Shown here piece after piece: positions 16,509 through 25,511 of a DNA stretch of 32,682 nt (position 1 is its first letter; every line of letters starts with the position of its first letter). Made by a program: the position numbers and the translations under genes. Origin of the DNA: Bacillota bacterium (GTDB lineage: Bacteria; Bacillota; Sulfobacillia; Sulfobacillales; Sulfobacillaceae). Under the pieces are notes generated by a model, which saw only the letters and a list, made by a program, of their open reading frames with translations, was not told where the DNA came from and did not search any database. Where the stretch lies: NCBI GenBank assembly GCA_021797675.1, contig JAJZZH010000219.1, positions 1 to 32,682 on the forward strand, read 5' to 3'.

Positions 16509-17651
16509 ATGTCCAAGCGCAGACGATGGTCTAAACGAGGCAAAATTCAGCTGCTGACGTTTTTTGGCGTGGCGGCTGGATTGAGCGTGTATATCGCGGC
16601 CACATCGTCTCCCGCTCATGCCCCCCAGAAGCTTCGACCACCGCACGCTGCGCAGGCTCGTTTGCCGTGGCGCTCTTCACGCTTGAATCCGGTCTTGCCC
16701 GGGGACGTGCTGATCGCCGATTCCTACAATCATCGCATTCTCATTGTCAATGCCCAAAAGCGCATCGTGTGGCAGTTCCCGCCGCCTGGGGCCAAGCCCA
16801 ACCGTCCTTTTGCCCGCCCGGACGACGCGTTCTTCGGCCCCCACTTTGATGAAATCATCACCAACGAAGAGGACTATCAGGTCATCAGCATCATCAACAT
16901 CCACCAACGGCACGTGGTCTGGCAATATGGTCATTTCGGACGCGCTGGCAGCGCCCCGGGCTACCTGGACTACCCCGACGACGCCTTTCTTTATTGGCGT
17001 AATGGCCATGGCCTGATCACGGTCGCCGATATTCGCAATGATCGTATCCTGACCATTAATCGCTCCACCCATCAGGTGGTGCGACAGTATGGGCAAACAC
17101 GCGTCGACGTGGCCCGTCCCCCCGCCACCTATGCGGCGCCCAACGGGGATTTTCCCGCTCCCCACCGCGGCATGCTGGTTACCCAAATTGGGGGACAGGA
17201 CGTCGTGCGCCTCAATCACCAGGGGCACGTGCTCTGGACGTTGCCGCTCCCGTATTTCTACCCCTCGGATGCCAACCTGACGCCGCACGGCAACGTCATC
17301 GTCGCATTTTATACCAACCCTGGCCGCATTATTAAAATCAGTCGCCACGGCAAGATTTTGTGGCAGTATTATTTCCGCAGCGGTCCGCGGGCGCTCAATA
17401 AGCCGTCGTTGGCGATGGAACTGCCCAACGGCAATATCTTGGCCACCGACGACCACAACGACCGGGTCGTGGTTATCAACCCCAAGACCAAGCGCATCGT
17501 GTGGCAGTACGGTCATCGCGGCGTGCCGGGCAAAGCCCCCGGCTATTTGAACGTTCCCGATGGCGCCGACTGGCTGCCAGCAGGCATTACGCCGGGGGCG
17601 AAGCATCCCGTCGGCCATCACCTATGGAGTTATCCCGGCAATGGCTATTAG
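16509..17651 (+). CDS. Exported beta-propeller protein (NHL/arylsulfotransferase-like repeats)
   Basis: A 380-aa protein with a basic N-terminus, a hydrophobic signal or anchor segment (about 13-31) ending SPAHA, and a repeat domain. The repeats share a D-x-x-N-x-R-(I/V) core followed by I-V-x-Q-(F/Y): ADSYNHRILIVNAQKRIVWQF, ADIRNDRILTINRSTHQVVRQY and DDHNDRVVVINPKTKRIVWQY. The phrase YGHxGxxGxAPGYL recurs twice. This matches NHL-like or arylsulfotransferase-like propellers, usually binding or carbohydrate-linked proteins; no catalytic motif is seen. GGAGGAG is 7 nt before the ATG. It converges on the sulfatase maturase gene 31 bp away. Confidence 0.83.
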   Translation: MSKRRRWSKRGKIQLLTFFGVAAGLSVYIAATSSPAHAPQKLRPPHAAQARLPWRSSRLNPVLPGDVLIADSYNHRILIVNAQKRIVWQFPPPGAKPNRPFARPDDAFFGPHFDEIITNEEDYQVISIINIHQRHVVWQYGHFGRAGSAPGYLDYPDDAFLYWRNGHGLITVADIRNDRILTINRSTHQVVRQYGQTRVDVARPPATYAAPNGDFPAPHRGMLVTQIGGQDVVRLNHQGHVLWTLPLPYFYPSDANLTPHGNVIVAFYTNPGRIIKISRHGKILWQYYFRSGPRALNKPSLAMELPNGNILATDDHNDRVVVINPKTKRIVWQYGHRGVPGKAPGYLNVPDGADWLPAGITPGAKHPVGHHLWSYPGNGY

Positions 17652-17682
17652 GCTATTAGCCGGCGAGCCCTTCCCTGCTCCC

Positions 17683-18816
17683 TTAGAGGCGCTGGAGCAC
17701 GCTGCGGGTTCGGGCCCGTCGCAGCGGCACCGCCAGGCGTTCCAGGCGTTCGTTGGCATAGGCAAAGAACTGCTGGAACGAGGCACAGAAATAGTCCGCG
17801 GTATGCTCAGGCTGATTGTCCCATTGTCGGTTGCGCGGGCAGCCCCCCCGGCAATGCGCAAGCCACTGGCAACGCTGGCAGGTTCCCGGCAGATCCGGCT
17901 TCATGTCGGCAAAGCGTTGATAGACGTCAGTGCTAAACGCGTCAATCAAGGCCATGTCAGCGATGTTGCCGATGCGCCACTCGTCGCCGATATAAAAGTC
18001 ACAGGGGTAGAGATCCCCATTGGACTCCACAATCAGGTGGGCGGGACAGCGCTTGCGCATGGTGCACAGATCGGGTTGCAGGCCCACGTAGGACTGCACC
18101 ACATTGTCAAAAAACCGGATCGACGTATCGGGATGACCGTCGCGATACCAAACGTCGAACACTTCACAGAGAAAGTCGCCATACGCTTGAGGACTGATGG
18201 CAAAAATTCCCGGATCCTCCACGGTCTGGGACTGAAACGCCATCTGGGGAATGAACTGGATCCAGCGGAAGCCGTGCTCACGGTAAAAGGCCATCAGTTC
18301 GCCGCCTCTGCCGACATTATGTGGGCCGATGACGGTCAAAATGTTGAAATCCACACGTTCTTGCTCCAGCCAACGGATGCCTCGCATCACCCGATTGAAG
18401 GTGCCGTGACCACCCGCATCCACGCGATGCGCGTCATGCACCGCCTGAGGACCGTCTAGGCTGACGCCGACCAAAAACCGGTATTCACGAAAAAACTGGG
18501 CCCACGCCTGGTTAATGAGTACCCCGTTGGTTTGCACCGCATTACTGATCGTGGTCCGCGGGCGGGCGACTTCCGCCTCCAAGGCGACTACGCGCTGAAA
18601 AAAGGGAAGGCCCGCCAACAGCGGCTCCCCTCCCTGCCAAGCAATCGAGGCCACCGGCCCCGAGGTGGCAAGGTAGTCGCGCAAGGTCTTCTCCAAAATT
18701 GGCGGCGGCGGGATACGAATCCCCTGCGGCCGTCCCAACACCCGGCTATAATAGCAATAATCGCAGGCCAAATTACAGTCTTCGGAAACGGTCTTCCACA
18801 TGATGCCGTACTGCAC
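17683..18816 (-). CDS. Anaerobic sulfatase-maturating enzyme (radical SAM/SPASM)
   Basis: A 377-aa radical SAM enzyme that makes the formylglycine of sulfatases from cysteine or serine. The cluster-binding motif is CNLACDYC (cysteines 14, 18, 21), then the GGEPLL motif at the SAM site. The C-terminal SPASM part has the expected set of cysteines (CTMRKRC, YPCDFY, CQRCQWLAHCRGGC, YFCASF) for two more iron-sulfur clusters. GGAGGGG is 8 nt before a GTG start at 18816; the upstream frame has no such signal. It lies 114 bp downstream of a sulfatase gene on the same strand, so the two are likely co-transcribed as substrate and maturase. Confidence 0.93.
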   Translation of the reverse strand: MQYGIMWKTVSEDCNLACDYCYYSRVLGRPQGIRIPPPPILEKTLRDYLATSGPVASIAWQGGEPLLAGLPFFQRVVALEAEVARPRTTISNAVQTNGVLINQAWAQFFREYRFLVGVSLDGPQAVHDAHRVDAGGHGTFNRVMRGIRWLEQERVDFNILTVIGPHNVGRGGELMAFYREHGFRWIQFIPQMAFQSQTVEDPGIFAISPQAYGDFLCEVFDVWYRDGHPDTSIRFFDNVVQSYVGLQPDLCTMRKRCPAHLIVESNGDLYPCDFYIGDEWRIGNIADMALIDAFSTDVYQRFADMKPDLPGTCQRCQWLAHCRGGCPRNRQWDNQPEHTADYFCASFQQFFAYANERLERLAVPLRRARTRSVLQRL

Positions 18817-18930
18817 CGTCTGATCCCCTCCCGCACGTCCGTGTCCCTGCGCCTCAACCCACATCCTTAACCGCCTCTGCCAGCGCACCGCGCGATCGCA
18901 CGGGCCTCATCCGCCTTCGCCCAGTGATGC

Positions 18931-20274
18931 TTACGGCAATTCCTCCGGCCGTACCCGCCGTTGGCCGCCCTCACGCGGCGGATGAGGTCGAATCTCCGCC
19001 GCGGGTTCCCCCGCCTCGCGCATCTTGGCCACCAGCCGCTGGCGCAGGCGGGCAGCCAGGTCGGCATGCGAAGCGAGCCCGGCCAAATTAGTCAGTTCGT
19101 AAGGGTCAGCCTGAAGGTCGTAAAGAAATTCCTCGACGTATTCCTCCGCGAACATCACTCGATACCCGTCTTGCCCCGGGGCCGACACGCTATATTTCCA
19201 GCGCGGGGTGCGCAACGCTCGCCCAACCTGCGACTCGCTGATTTGAATCAGGACCTCGTTTGCCCAATCCTGCACCGAACGCTCCACCAACGGCACTAAT
19301 GAGCGACCTTGAAGGCCTTCCGGCACACCCAATCCTGCCGCATCGAACAAGGTCGGCGCCACATCGATCAAGCTGACCAATTCTTGCCGCGTGCCCCCGG
19401 AACGAAAGGGGCCGCCACCCATCACCATGGGAATCCGAATCGAGCTCTCGTGACAACTCCGCTTGTATTCCCCGTTGCGTGTCTTGAAATGATTACCGTG
19501 GTCACACGTATAGAGTACGATCGTGTCTTCGGCCATCCGCAAGCTTTCCAGCGCATCCAAAACTCTGCCAAAGGCCTCGTCGAGCCGCTTCACCATCCCA
19601 TAATATCCGCCCAGCTGTTGCGCCGCACTGCCGCCGAGCGCAGCCAGGTCCGGCGGCATCCAGCGTCCGTGGTAGGTATCCCGGTAGACATCGGGCGCCG
19701 GGTAGTCGTCGCGATGATTCTGATGGTGTGGCTCGAGGAACGACAAAAAGAGCAGGAAGGGATGGTCCGTGTTGTCCGCAATATAGCGAATGGCCGCGTC
19801 GGTCAGCGCATCCACCCGGTAGCCGGGCAGATGAACGGCTTCCGAGGCCTGATCATAGACCACGGTGTCATAGGCATCCGACGTAAACTCCAGGGCGTTT
19901 GCAGCCAGCCAATATGCATAGCCCCCGCGTTGTTCGGAGGGAACGGGTTCTTGGCCGGCCAAGTGCCACTTCCCGATATATCCGGTGCGATACCCGACCG
20001 CCTTCAGCCGGTCAGCCAGCGTAGTCGCCGACGCGGGGAGCGGCACCCCGTTGCGAAAGCAGCCGGTGGTCGTCGGGTAGAGCCCCGTCTGAACTGCCGA
20101 CCGTGCCGGGCCACACACTGGCTGGCAGGTAAAAGCATGCTCAAAGAGCGTTCCCCGGCGGGCGAACCGGTCAAGATTCGGGGTAAGCCCCAACGGGTTG
20201 CCATAGGCCCCGACGGTATCCCAGCGTTGCTGATCGGTAAAAAATACGACGATATTAGGGGATGGCTTCGCCAT
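18931..20274 (-). CDS. Sulfatase (Cys-type, formylglycine-dependent)
   Basis: A 447-aa type I sulfatase of the alkaline phosphatase superfamily. The metal-binding N-terminus reads FFTDQQRWDTVGAYG, and the sulfatase signature is C54-GPAR (CxPxR), the cysteine converted to formylglycine. KWHLAG and YTCDHGNH supply further metal and substrate residues. No export signal is seen, so it is probably cytoplasmic, as usual for targets of anaerobic-type maturases. GGAGGT is 7 nt before the ATG. The natural substrate (choline sulfate, aryl or sugar sulfate) cannot be read from sequence. It lies directly upstream of the maturase gene. Confidence 0.94.
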   Translation of the reverse strand: MAKPSPNIVVFFTDQQRWDTVGAYGNPLGLTPNLDRFARRGTLFEHAFTCQPVCGPARSAVQTGLYPTTTGCFRNGVPLPASATTLADRLKAVGYRTGYIGKWHLAGQEPVPSEQRGGYAYWLAANALEFTSDAYDTVVYDQASEAVHLPGYRVDALTDAAIRYIADNTDHPFLLFLSFLEPHHQNHRDDYPAPDVYRDTYHGRWMPPDLAALGGSAAQQLGGYYGMVKRLDEAFGRVLDALESLRMAEDTIVLYTCDHGNHFKTRNGEYKRSCHESSIRIPMVMGGGPFRSGGTRQELVSLIDVAPTLFDAAGLGVPEGLQGRSLVPLVERSVQDWANEVLIQISESQVGRALRTPRWKYSVSAPGQDGYRVMFAEEYVEEFLYDLQADPYELTNLAGLASHADLAARLRQRLVAKMREAGEPAAEIRPHPPREGGQRRVRPEELP

Positions 20275-20826
20275 CGCGCAAACCTCCAAATGTCTTCCAA
20301 GGTGGGTGCCGCCATTACCCGGATATAATGTTCGTTCGGCAAAGCCGCGTCGTAAATCCGAGCGCGCCACTGGCGCACGTTCGCTGCGCGTCGACGCGCC
20401 GCCCACTGCGCAGGTCGGTCGCCGGGAGTCTTGTTTACGGCGGCGCCAAGCTCCCCATCTCGTTTCCCACTGTATCATCATTTCACCCCACCACGCTACC
20501 TTGGCAGAAGCGAAATGCATGACTGCTTGGCAAACTCCCGATAACCCCGGATGGCTACGACGCGGTTTTGCCGCGCTCCGCCTAGCGCGGGCTGTGGTGG
20601 GGATCCCACGATGGGGAAATCTCCGACGGGCTCAGGCAGGAACTGGCATCCTTTTAGCGAATTGCCTATATGGATCCGGGAAATGCCGGGCGTCGAAACT
20701 ACCCTTTCAATATCACGTCAATTCAAATGGGTCAACGGATATCTTGGCCCGCAGCCGTTGGCAAGGTCACAGAAGTTTACAGATGGTGCAGATGAGAAGA
20801 TGAGAAGATGCGAAGGAGGGTCCCTG
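20275..20826. other. Intergenic region between divergent sulfatase and protease genes
   Basis: This 552-bp stretch must carry promoters for both divergent genes. No clear -35/-10 pair or riboswitch was found. Just before the protease ribosome binding site there is a short direct repeat, GATGAGAA-GATGAGAA (20791-20806). The open frames that extend both genes upstream have no ribosome binding sites. Confidence 0.4.
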
Positions 20827-22734
20827 ATGCCGACACGGCGTTGGATAATCGCAATCGGTAGCATCACCGGCTTAATCCTGCCCCTACAGTTCGCGGCCCC
20901 GAATATGGTCTCAGCGGCAGAGTTCGCCACGCTTCGCGGCAACACACCGTCTGCCTTAATTGCCGCCTCAACCAATCCGCAGCCAGCCTCTTCGGCGGCT
21001 ACCATCAGCCTTTTCGTCGGCTTCAACTTTCAGACGCCGTCATCCGGGTACCCAAAGCTGTCCCAGTATATTCAGGATACCGAGACCCCGGGTTCCCAAT
21101 ATTTTCATCATTTTCTGAGCGCGAGTCAGTTTACCGACCTGTATGCGCCTTCCTCCACCCAGGTGGCCGCGCTGCTCAACTACTTGGCCGCCTTTCACAT
21201 CACGCCGGTCACGGTCAACGGTCAGCCGCTCGCCTATCCCTTGGGCATTAACCTGACGGGCAGCGTGGGTGAGGTGGCCAGAGCCTTTCACGTATCCATC
21301 AATCACTATAATTTCGGAGGCCGTTCTTACCTGGCCAACGGCAACAATCCTTCCCTGCCGGAAAACTACGCGTATCAGGGTCAAACCTACAACCTCGCCG
21401 CCCTGGTTTCTGCCATCGCGGGGATGAGCACCTATAACGGCCTGTCAACCCATATGGTGTCGACGCCGAAGACGCTGCAAACGGGGCAAACCCAGCCGGT
21501 CGGATACTCTCCCGCCCAGATGGCGACGGCGTACAATGTTAATCCCCTGTACGCCCAACACGTTACCGGCCTCGGCACCACGATCGCCGTGGCCACCCTG
21601 GCCCCCTTCATTCCGCAAGACGCCAGCCACTTCTGGCGTTACTACCACATCCATCGCACCGGCTCGCTCAGTGAGGTCGGCGTGGCCGGCCAGCAGGTGA
21701 CGCAGTCGGGCTACGGCATCGGGGGGTCGGAGACCAGCCTGGATGTCGAGCGGTCGGGCGCGCTGGCCCCAGGCGCCAATCTCATCGTCTACGAAGCACC
21801 CAATACCACCACCGGCTTCATCAACCTGTTTGAGGCGGTGGTGAGTCAGGACCGGGCTCAGGTCATGACCACCAGTTGGGGAGAATCCGAGTTTTTCGTT
21901 CCCTTTTCCTATGCCTACCTCATCAATCAAGCCTTTATGCAAGGCGCTGCCGAAGGAATGACCATGCTCGCGGCCTCGGGCGACAACGGCGCCTACGACG
22001 GCTATCCGGCCGACAAGCATCTGAGCGTGGATTTCCCCGCCTCGTCCCCAGACGTCCTGGCCGCTGGCGGCACCACGCTGCCTCACATCAGCGCGACCAA
22101 CACTAATCCCATCACCCCCGGCACCACCGCCACCGGCACCATTCCTATCCCCCAGGGAAGCATCGCGATGCGCGGGGAACAGGGCTGGGGTTGGTCTTAC
22201 CTCCTGCCCTACTATGCCAATTTTGGCGTCAAAACGGCCTCTCAGTGGCGTCGAATGCTGTTCCCCGTCGGATCCACGGGCGGATCGAGCGCATTGTTCA
22301 CCGCCCAGAGCCCGGTGTCCACCAACTCGCTTTACGGCTGGTGGCAGCACGGCACCCCCAATCCGGGCGCTCGCAACGTACCCGACGTGGCCTGGAATGC
22401 CGACCCCTTCACGGGGTATGCCATTTATGACACCAATTCGGTCTACACCTCGCCCAACGCTGGGTGGACCAGCGGATGGGGCGGCACATCCTTCGCGGCG
22501 CCCCAGTGGGCGGGCACCGTGGCGCTGTTAGACCAATTTTTGGGCGGACGCCAGGGTTTGATCAATCCCGCCCTCTACGCCAACGCCCAGGGAGGCGGAT
22601 TTCACGACGTAATACGAGGCAATAACTGGTATTATTCAGCCGGACCGGGATGGGATTTCGTCACCGGCCTGGGTACCCCAAACGTTGCCCAATTGGCCAC
22701 CAGTTTGGAAGCCTGGAACCAAACCGGGCACTGA
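20827..22734 (+). CDS. Secreted S53-family protease (sedolisin/kumamolisin type)
   Basis: A 635-aa precursor of a serine-carboxyl peptidase that acts at acid pH outside the cell. It has a signal peptide (about 1-31), an activation prodomain (about 60-200, with QYFHHFLSASQFTDLYAPS) and a catalytic domain. The triad is Glu302 and Asp306 in SETSLDVE and Ser555 in GGTSFAAP, with the oxyanion aspartate Asp386 in ASGDNG. The C-terminal FHDV and GWDFVTGLG supply the calcium site near 594-612. GGAGG is upstream of the ATG. It is a single gene divergent from the sulfatase. The product likely digests protein for nutrition in acid surroundings. Confidence 0.95.
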   Translation: MPTRRWIIAIGSITGLILPLQFAAPNMVSAAEFATLRGNTPSALIAASTNPQPASSAATISLFVGFNFQTPSSGYPKLSQYIQDTETPGSQYFHHFLSASQFTDLYAPSSTQVAALLNYLAAFHITPVTVNGQPLAYPLGINLTGSVGEVARAFHVSINHYNFGGRSYLANGNNPSLPENYAYQGQTYNLAALVSAIAGMSTYNGLSTHMVSTPKTLQTGQTQPVGYSPAQMATAYNVNPLYAQHVTGLGTTIAVATLAPFIPQDASHFWRYYHIHRTGSLSEVGVAGQQVTQSGYGIGGSETSLDVERSGALAPGANLIVYEAPNTTTGFINLFEAVVSQDRAQVMTTSWGESEFFVPFSYAYLINQAFMQGAAEGMTMLAASGDNGAYDGYPADKHLSVDFPASSPDVLAAGGTTLPHISATNTNPITPGTTATGTIPIPQGSIAMRGEQGWGWSYLLPYYANFGVKTASQWRRMLFPVGSTGGSSALFTAQSPVSTNSLYGWWQHGTPNPGARNVPDVAWNADPFTGYAIYDTNSVYTSPNAGWTSGWGGTSFAAPQWAGTVALLDQFLGGRQGLINPALYANAQGGGFHDVIRGNNWYYSAGPGWDFVTGLGTPNVAQLATSLEAWNQTGH

Positions 22735-23115
22735 ACCGGCCACCCGCCCAGCGCCCCCCGGGGGGCCCTTCTGCGGTTCCGCCGCGCAAAAAGCCCTGGG
22801 CACGGGCTTAATGATTGCGTCCCCCAAACCGGGCCGCCTTGCGCAGCGGCGTGGCCTCTGGGTTCTTCTTAGCGATTCTTCCCCTCCGCCCTACGAGTCA
22901 AGGGCCCCATGGTCAGGACAAACCCGGGGCGGGCACTGCGTGCCCGGCGCACGGAAGATGCGGTGTTCCGCCTTGGGCACAGCTTTGGAACGAAAGGACG
23001 ACCGGGGTTCGCCACGATACCTCCTCCCCCTCGCCCCCCTTTACCTGTTTCTTCATCCAGGGAGGGAAAACTCGTCCTTCCGCTCCTTGCCCCCGAACGG
23101 TGGCCATCGTCTGCG
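22735..23115. other. Intergenic stretch between converging genes
   Basis: No gene was found. It includes a short GC-rich palindrome (CCCCCCGGGGGG near 22755-22766), which could form a hairpin after the protease gene but lacks a T tract. Open frames here are proline- or arginine-rich and have no start signals. Confidence 0.4.
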
Positions 23116-24357
23116 CTACCAGAGGCCGTCACGGTCCAGGCGTTTGCTGAGTTCTCGGACCGTTTGCAGCGGTGTGGGCTCGTCACCATAGCGTTCCCGC
23201 TCATAACGGGCGATGAGTTCTTCCAACGTCGCCCACCCTTCGTTCGGCCGGCTTAAGGGGTCGTCTCCGCGCCAACCCTTCAGCCCGTAATTGCGTAGGG
23301 TTTCTCCCAGGACGATGGGCCTTCCGCGACGCGCCTGACGGTCGAGCCAGCGGACGACGAGCCGCCGGAGAGCCGTTGGCGGTCGCGACCGTCGGCGTCG
23401 GGAGGGCAGCGGCGAGCGCTCCCAACGAAGCCCACCGGCTCCCAGCGCGTTACCTTCTGGTCGACTCCGCAGCGCTTGCAGGATAAGATAGGTCACGGTG
23501 AGCACGGCCACGGTCAGGACGACGATTCCCCAATGGGCGAAAACGAGGTGAGCGTGAACCGGGTGCATGCGATGCCTGGGCAAGATTTTGGGTATCCGGC
23601 TATGAACGCCCCGAGGCCTCGCCTTATGCCGCACCCATCGCAGCAAGAGCACCAAGAGCCCCAGGGCGGCGGCCGCCCCCAGCAATTGAACGAGGAGATC
23701 GCGCCAGAACTGAACCACCACGTACACCCCGAAGCCGGCCAGCATTCCCCACAGCATGACGGTTCGGGCCGACGGTGAAACGACGAGCATCAGCGCTACC
23801 CCCACTCCAACCGCGAACAGCATAACGAGAGGAGTCAGCACCAGTCGCATCCGGCCCGCACCCTGCGCTTGCATGCTGATCACCTGGGCACGATGCATGG
23901 CCAGCAGTCGTGCCGCCACTCCCAACCCCGCCAAGGCAGCGGTCGCCCCCGGCGAAGGATTTTTGGCCAAGACGGCGATGAGTGCTGCGACCGCCACCAT
24001 CGCTAAATCCGAAGCCAAGCGCCGAGTTTGCAGATCGTCATCTCGGGCCTCGCCATGACCAAGCCGCCGTGCCCAGAAGACCGACCACCCAATCTCACCG
24101 CAGACGGCGGCGCCGGGATAGAATTCCACCGCCCACACGCCGGCCAACAAGACGGTGATCACGGCCAGGCCAATTTTTTGAACGCGAAAAGAGGGATGGC
24201 GCCATAACAAAAGCATCGCCGAGGCCCCTGCCCCCGCCACCTCCGCAGCGACCGCAGGCCGAGGCGCACCGGTCACGGCACTGACCAGCACGAAGGCGGC
24301 CAGCACCGCCATCACGCTGTCGGCGAGCCGTGCATACGGATTCCAGGCGAGATTCAT
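23116..24357 (-). CDS. Membrane protein with C-terminal DUF4129-like domain
   Basis: A 413-aa protein with many hydrophobic segments in the first 250 residues, a further single helix near 290-310, and a basic cytoplasmic-type tail. The tail (GETLRNYGL, ending ELIARYERERYGDEPTPLQ) matches the DUF4129 type found at the end of transglutaminase-like operon proteins. GGAGGT is 9 nt before the ATG. It overlaps the DUF58 gene by ATGA and is last in the MoxR operon. In relatives this slot often holds a transglutaminase-like membrane protein; no transglutaminase motif was found here. Its role is unknown. Confidence 0.75.
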   Translation of the reverse strand: MNLAWNPYARLADSVMAVLAAFVLVSAVTGAPRPAVAAEVAGAGASAMLLLWRHPSFRVQKIGLAVITVLLAGVWAVEFYPGAAVCGEIGWSVFWARRLGHGEARDDDLQTRRLASDLAMVAVAALIAVLAKNPSPGATAALAGLGVAARLLAMHRAQVISMQAQGAGRMRLVLTPLVMLFAVGVGVALMLVVSPSARTVMLWGMLAGFGVYVVVQFWRDLLVQLLGAAAALGLLVLLLRWVRHKARPRGVHSRIPKILPRHRMHPVHAHLVFAHWGIVVLTVAVLTVTYLILQALRSRPEGNALGAGGLRWERSPLPSRRRRSRPPTALRRLVVRWLDRQARRGRPIVLGETLRNYGLKGWRGDDPLSRPNEGWATLEELIARYERERYGDEPTPLQTVRELSKRLDRDGLW

Positions 24358-25511
24358 CGTCGATCGACCTCCAAGCCTTCCCCCATAGCCGCTGAGGCCA
24401 ACAGGTCGATGACCTCCACCCGGCATCCGCGCCGCCGCCACGCGCTGAATTTCTGGTCGACGACCGCATCACGATAGGCCAGCAACGCAATGATGACCGT
24501 AGGAAAATCGACCTCACGTTCTATCTCGACCAAGAGCTCCTCCAGCGGTATCGCGGCATAGGTAGCCAGGCCGCCCAACACGTGGCCGACATGGCGGCGC
24601 ATCCGGGACGTCCACACCCCCTCGCCCCGGACGACGCCATGACGCACCTGTTTGCGCGCCTCGCCCCAGTACCCGTCGGCATAGACCCCCACTTGCACGC
24701 CCTGCCGGCTCATGGCCTCAACCAAGGCGTACGTAACCTCATAGACGCGGTCGGCATAATCGGTCCGACCTTCCCAGCGGAGCGCGGAAATCCGCACACT
24801 CGCAATCACCACAACGGTTTGTCGCATCGCGGTAGCCCGTTCGAGGACCATTAACTCACCTCGGCGCGCAGTGACCATCCAGGCCACATCGCGCAGGGAA
24901 TCCCCCGCTTGGTACGCTCGGAGGTCCACCCAATCGGAGGACGTCGGCGCGAATTTCAACGGCGAGGTTTTTAATCCCAAGTGGTCGAGCGGCACCCGGG
25001 TCGGTTTGCCGAGGACGCGCCGCGGATGCACGGTGATCATCCTCGCTACCGGAAACACGCGGTCTTCACGACGCATGGTCAATCCGTCGGCGACGGTAAG
25101 CGTCAGCGAATGCAGGCGATGGGCTCCGCGCCGCGCACCCAGGACGTCAAACCGGATGGTGATCGCTTCCCGGGGCCGAAGCGCGAGCGCGACGGCTACC
25201 GGAGGGCGATCGGAAGCCCACCGTTTGTTCCCCAGCGTCGGTTTCATCACCCCGGACGCCGCGGGCCGATCCGTGTCCAAAACGATTTCCAGGCCGTCAG
25301 GGAGGTCAAGCGTGCACCTTAGCAACGGGCAAGGCAGCCAGGTCGGATTCTTCACGATGATGGCGATTTCGCTGACGGCCTGAAAGGCGAGGGAGGTCGC
25401 CGCCAGAATGACCTCGGCTTCAATCCGCGGTGCCACGACCCGGTGCACCAACTCGACCCACGCGACCAGCGCGGCCGCCAGGGCAAATACGCCGAGCAAG
25501 ATGGCGATCAT
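24354..25511 (-). CDS. DUF58 domain protein (VWA-like, MoxR partner)
   Basis: A 385-aa protein with a first membrane helix (1-20), a variable immunoglobulin-like middle and the DUF58 signature WVDLRAYQAGDSLRDVAW near 215, followed by a von Willebrand A-like fold with METVVVIAS-type strand and late HVGHVLGGLATY. DUF58 proteins pair with MoxR ATPases and are thought to act in metal insertion or complex assembly. It overlaps both neighbours by ATGA, so the three genes form one translationally coupled operon. Confidence 0.88.
   Translation of the reverse strand: MIAILLGVFALAAALVAWVELVHRVVAPRIEAEVILAATSLAFQAVSEIAIIVKNPTWLPCPLLRCTLDLPDGLEIVLDTDRPAASGVMKPTLGNKRWASDRPPVAVALALRPREAITIRFDVLGARRGAHRLHSLTLTVADGLTMRREDRVFPVARMITVHPRRVLGKPTRVPLDHLGLKTSPLKFAPTSSDWVDLRAYQAGDSLRDVAWMVTARRGELMVLERATAMRQTVVVIASVRISALRWEGRTDYADRVYEVTYALVEAMSRQGVQVGVYADGYWGEARKQVRHGVVRGEGVWTSRMRRHVGHVLGGLATYAAIPLEELLVEIEREVDFPTVIIALLAYRDAVVDQKFSAWRRRGCRVEVIDLLASAAMGEGLEVDRR

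Noticed and set aside
16677-17621. Long minus-strand frame opposite the second beta-propeller gene
   Set aside because: It is an antisense shadow of a gene with signal peptide, ribosome binding site and clear repeats on the plus strand.
20560-20660. Possible cobalamin-type riboswitch upstream of the protease (GGGAAATCTCCGACGGGCTCAGGCAGG)
   Set aside because: The conserved B12-box and the ordered helices are absent, and a protease gene is not an expected target.
21445-22350. Long minus-strand frame opposite the S53 protease
   Set aside because: Antisense shadow; the plus strand holds all catalytic motifs of the protease.
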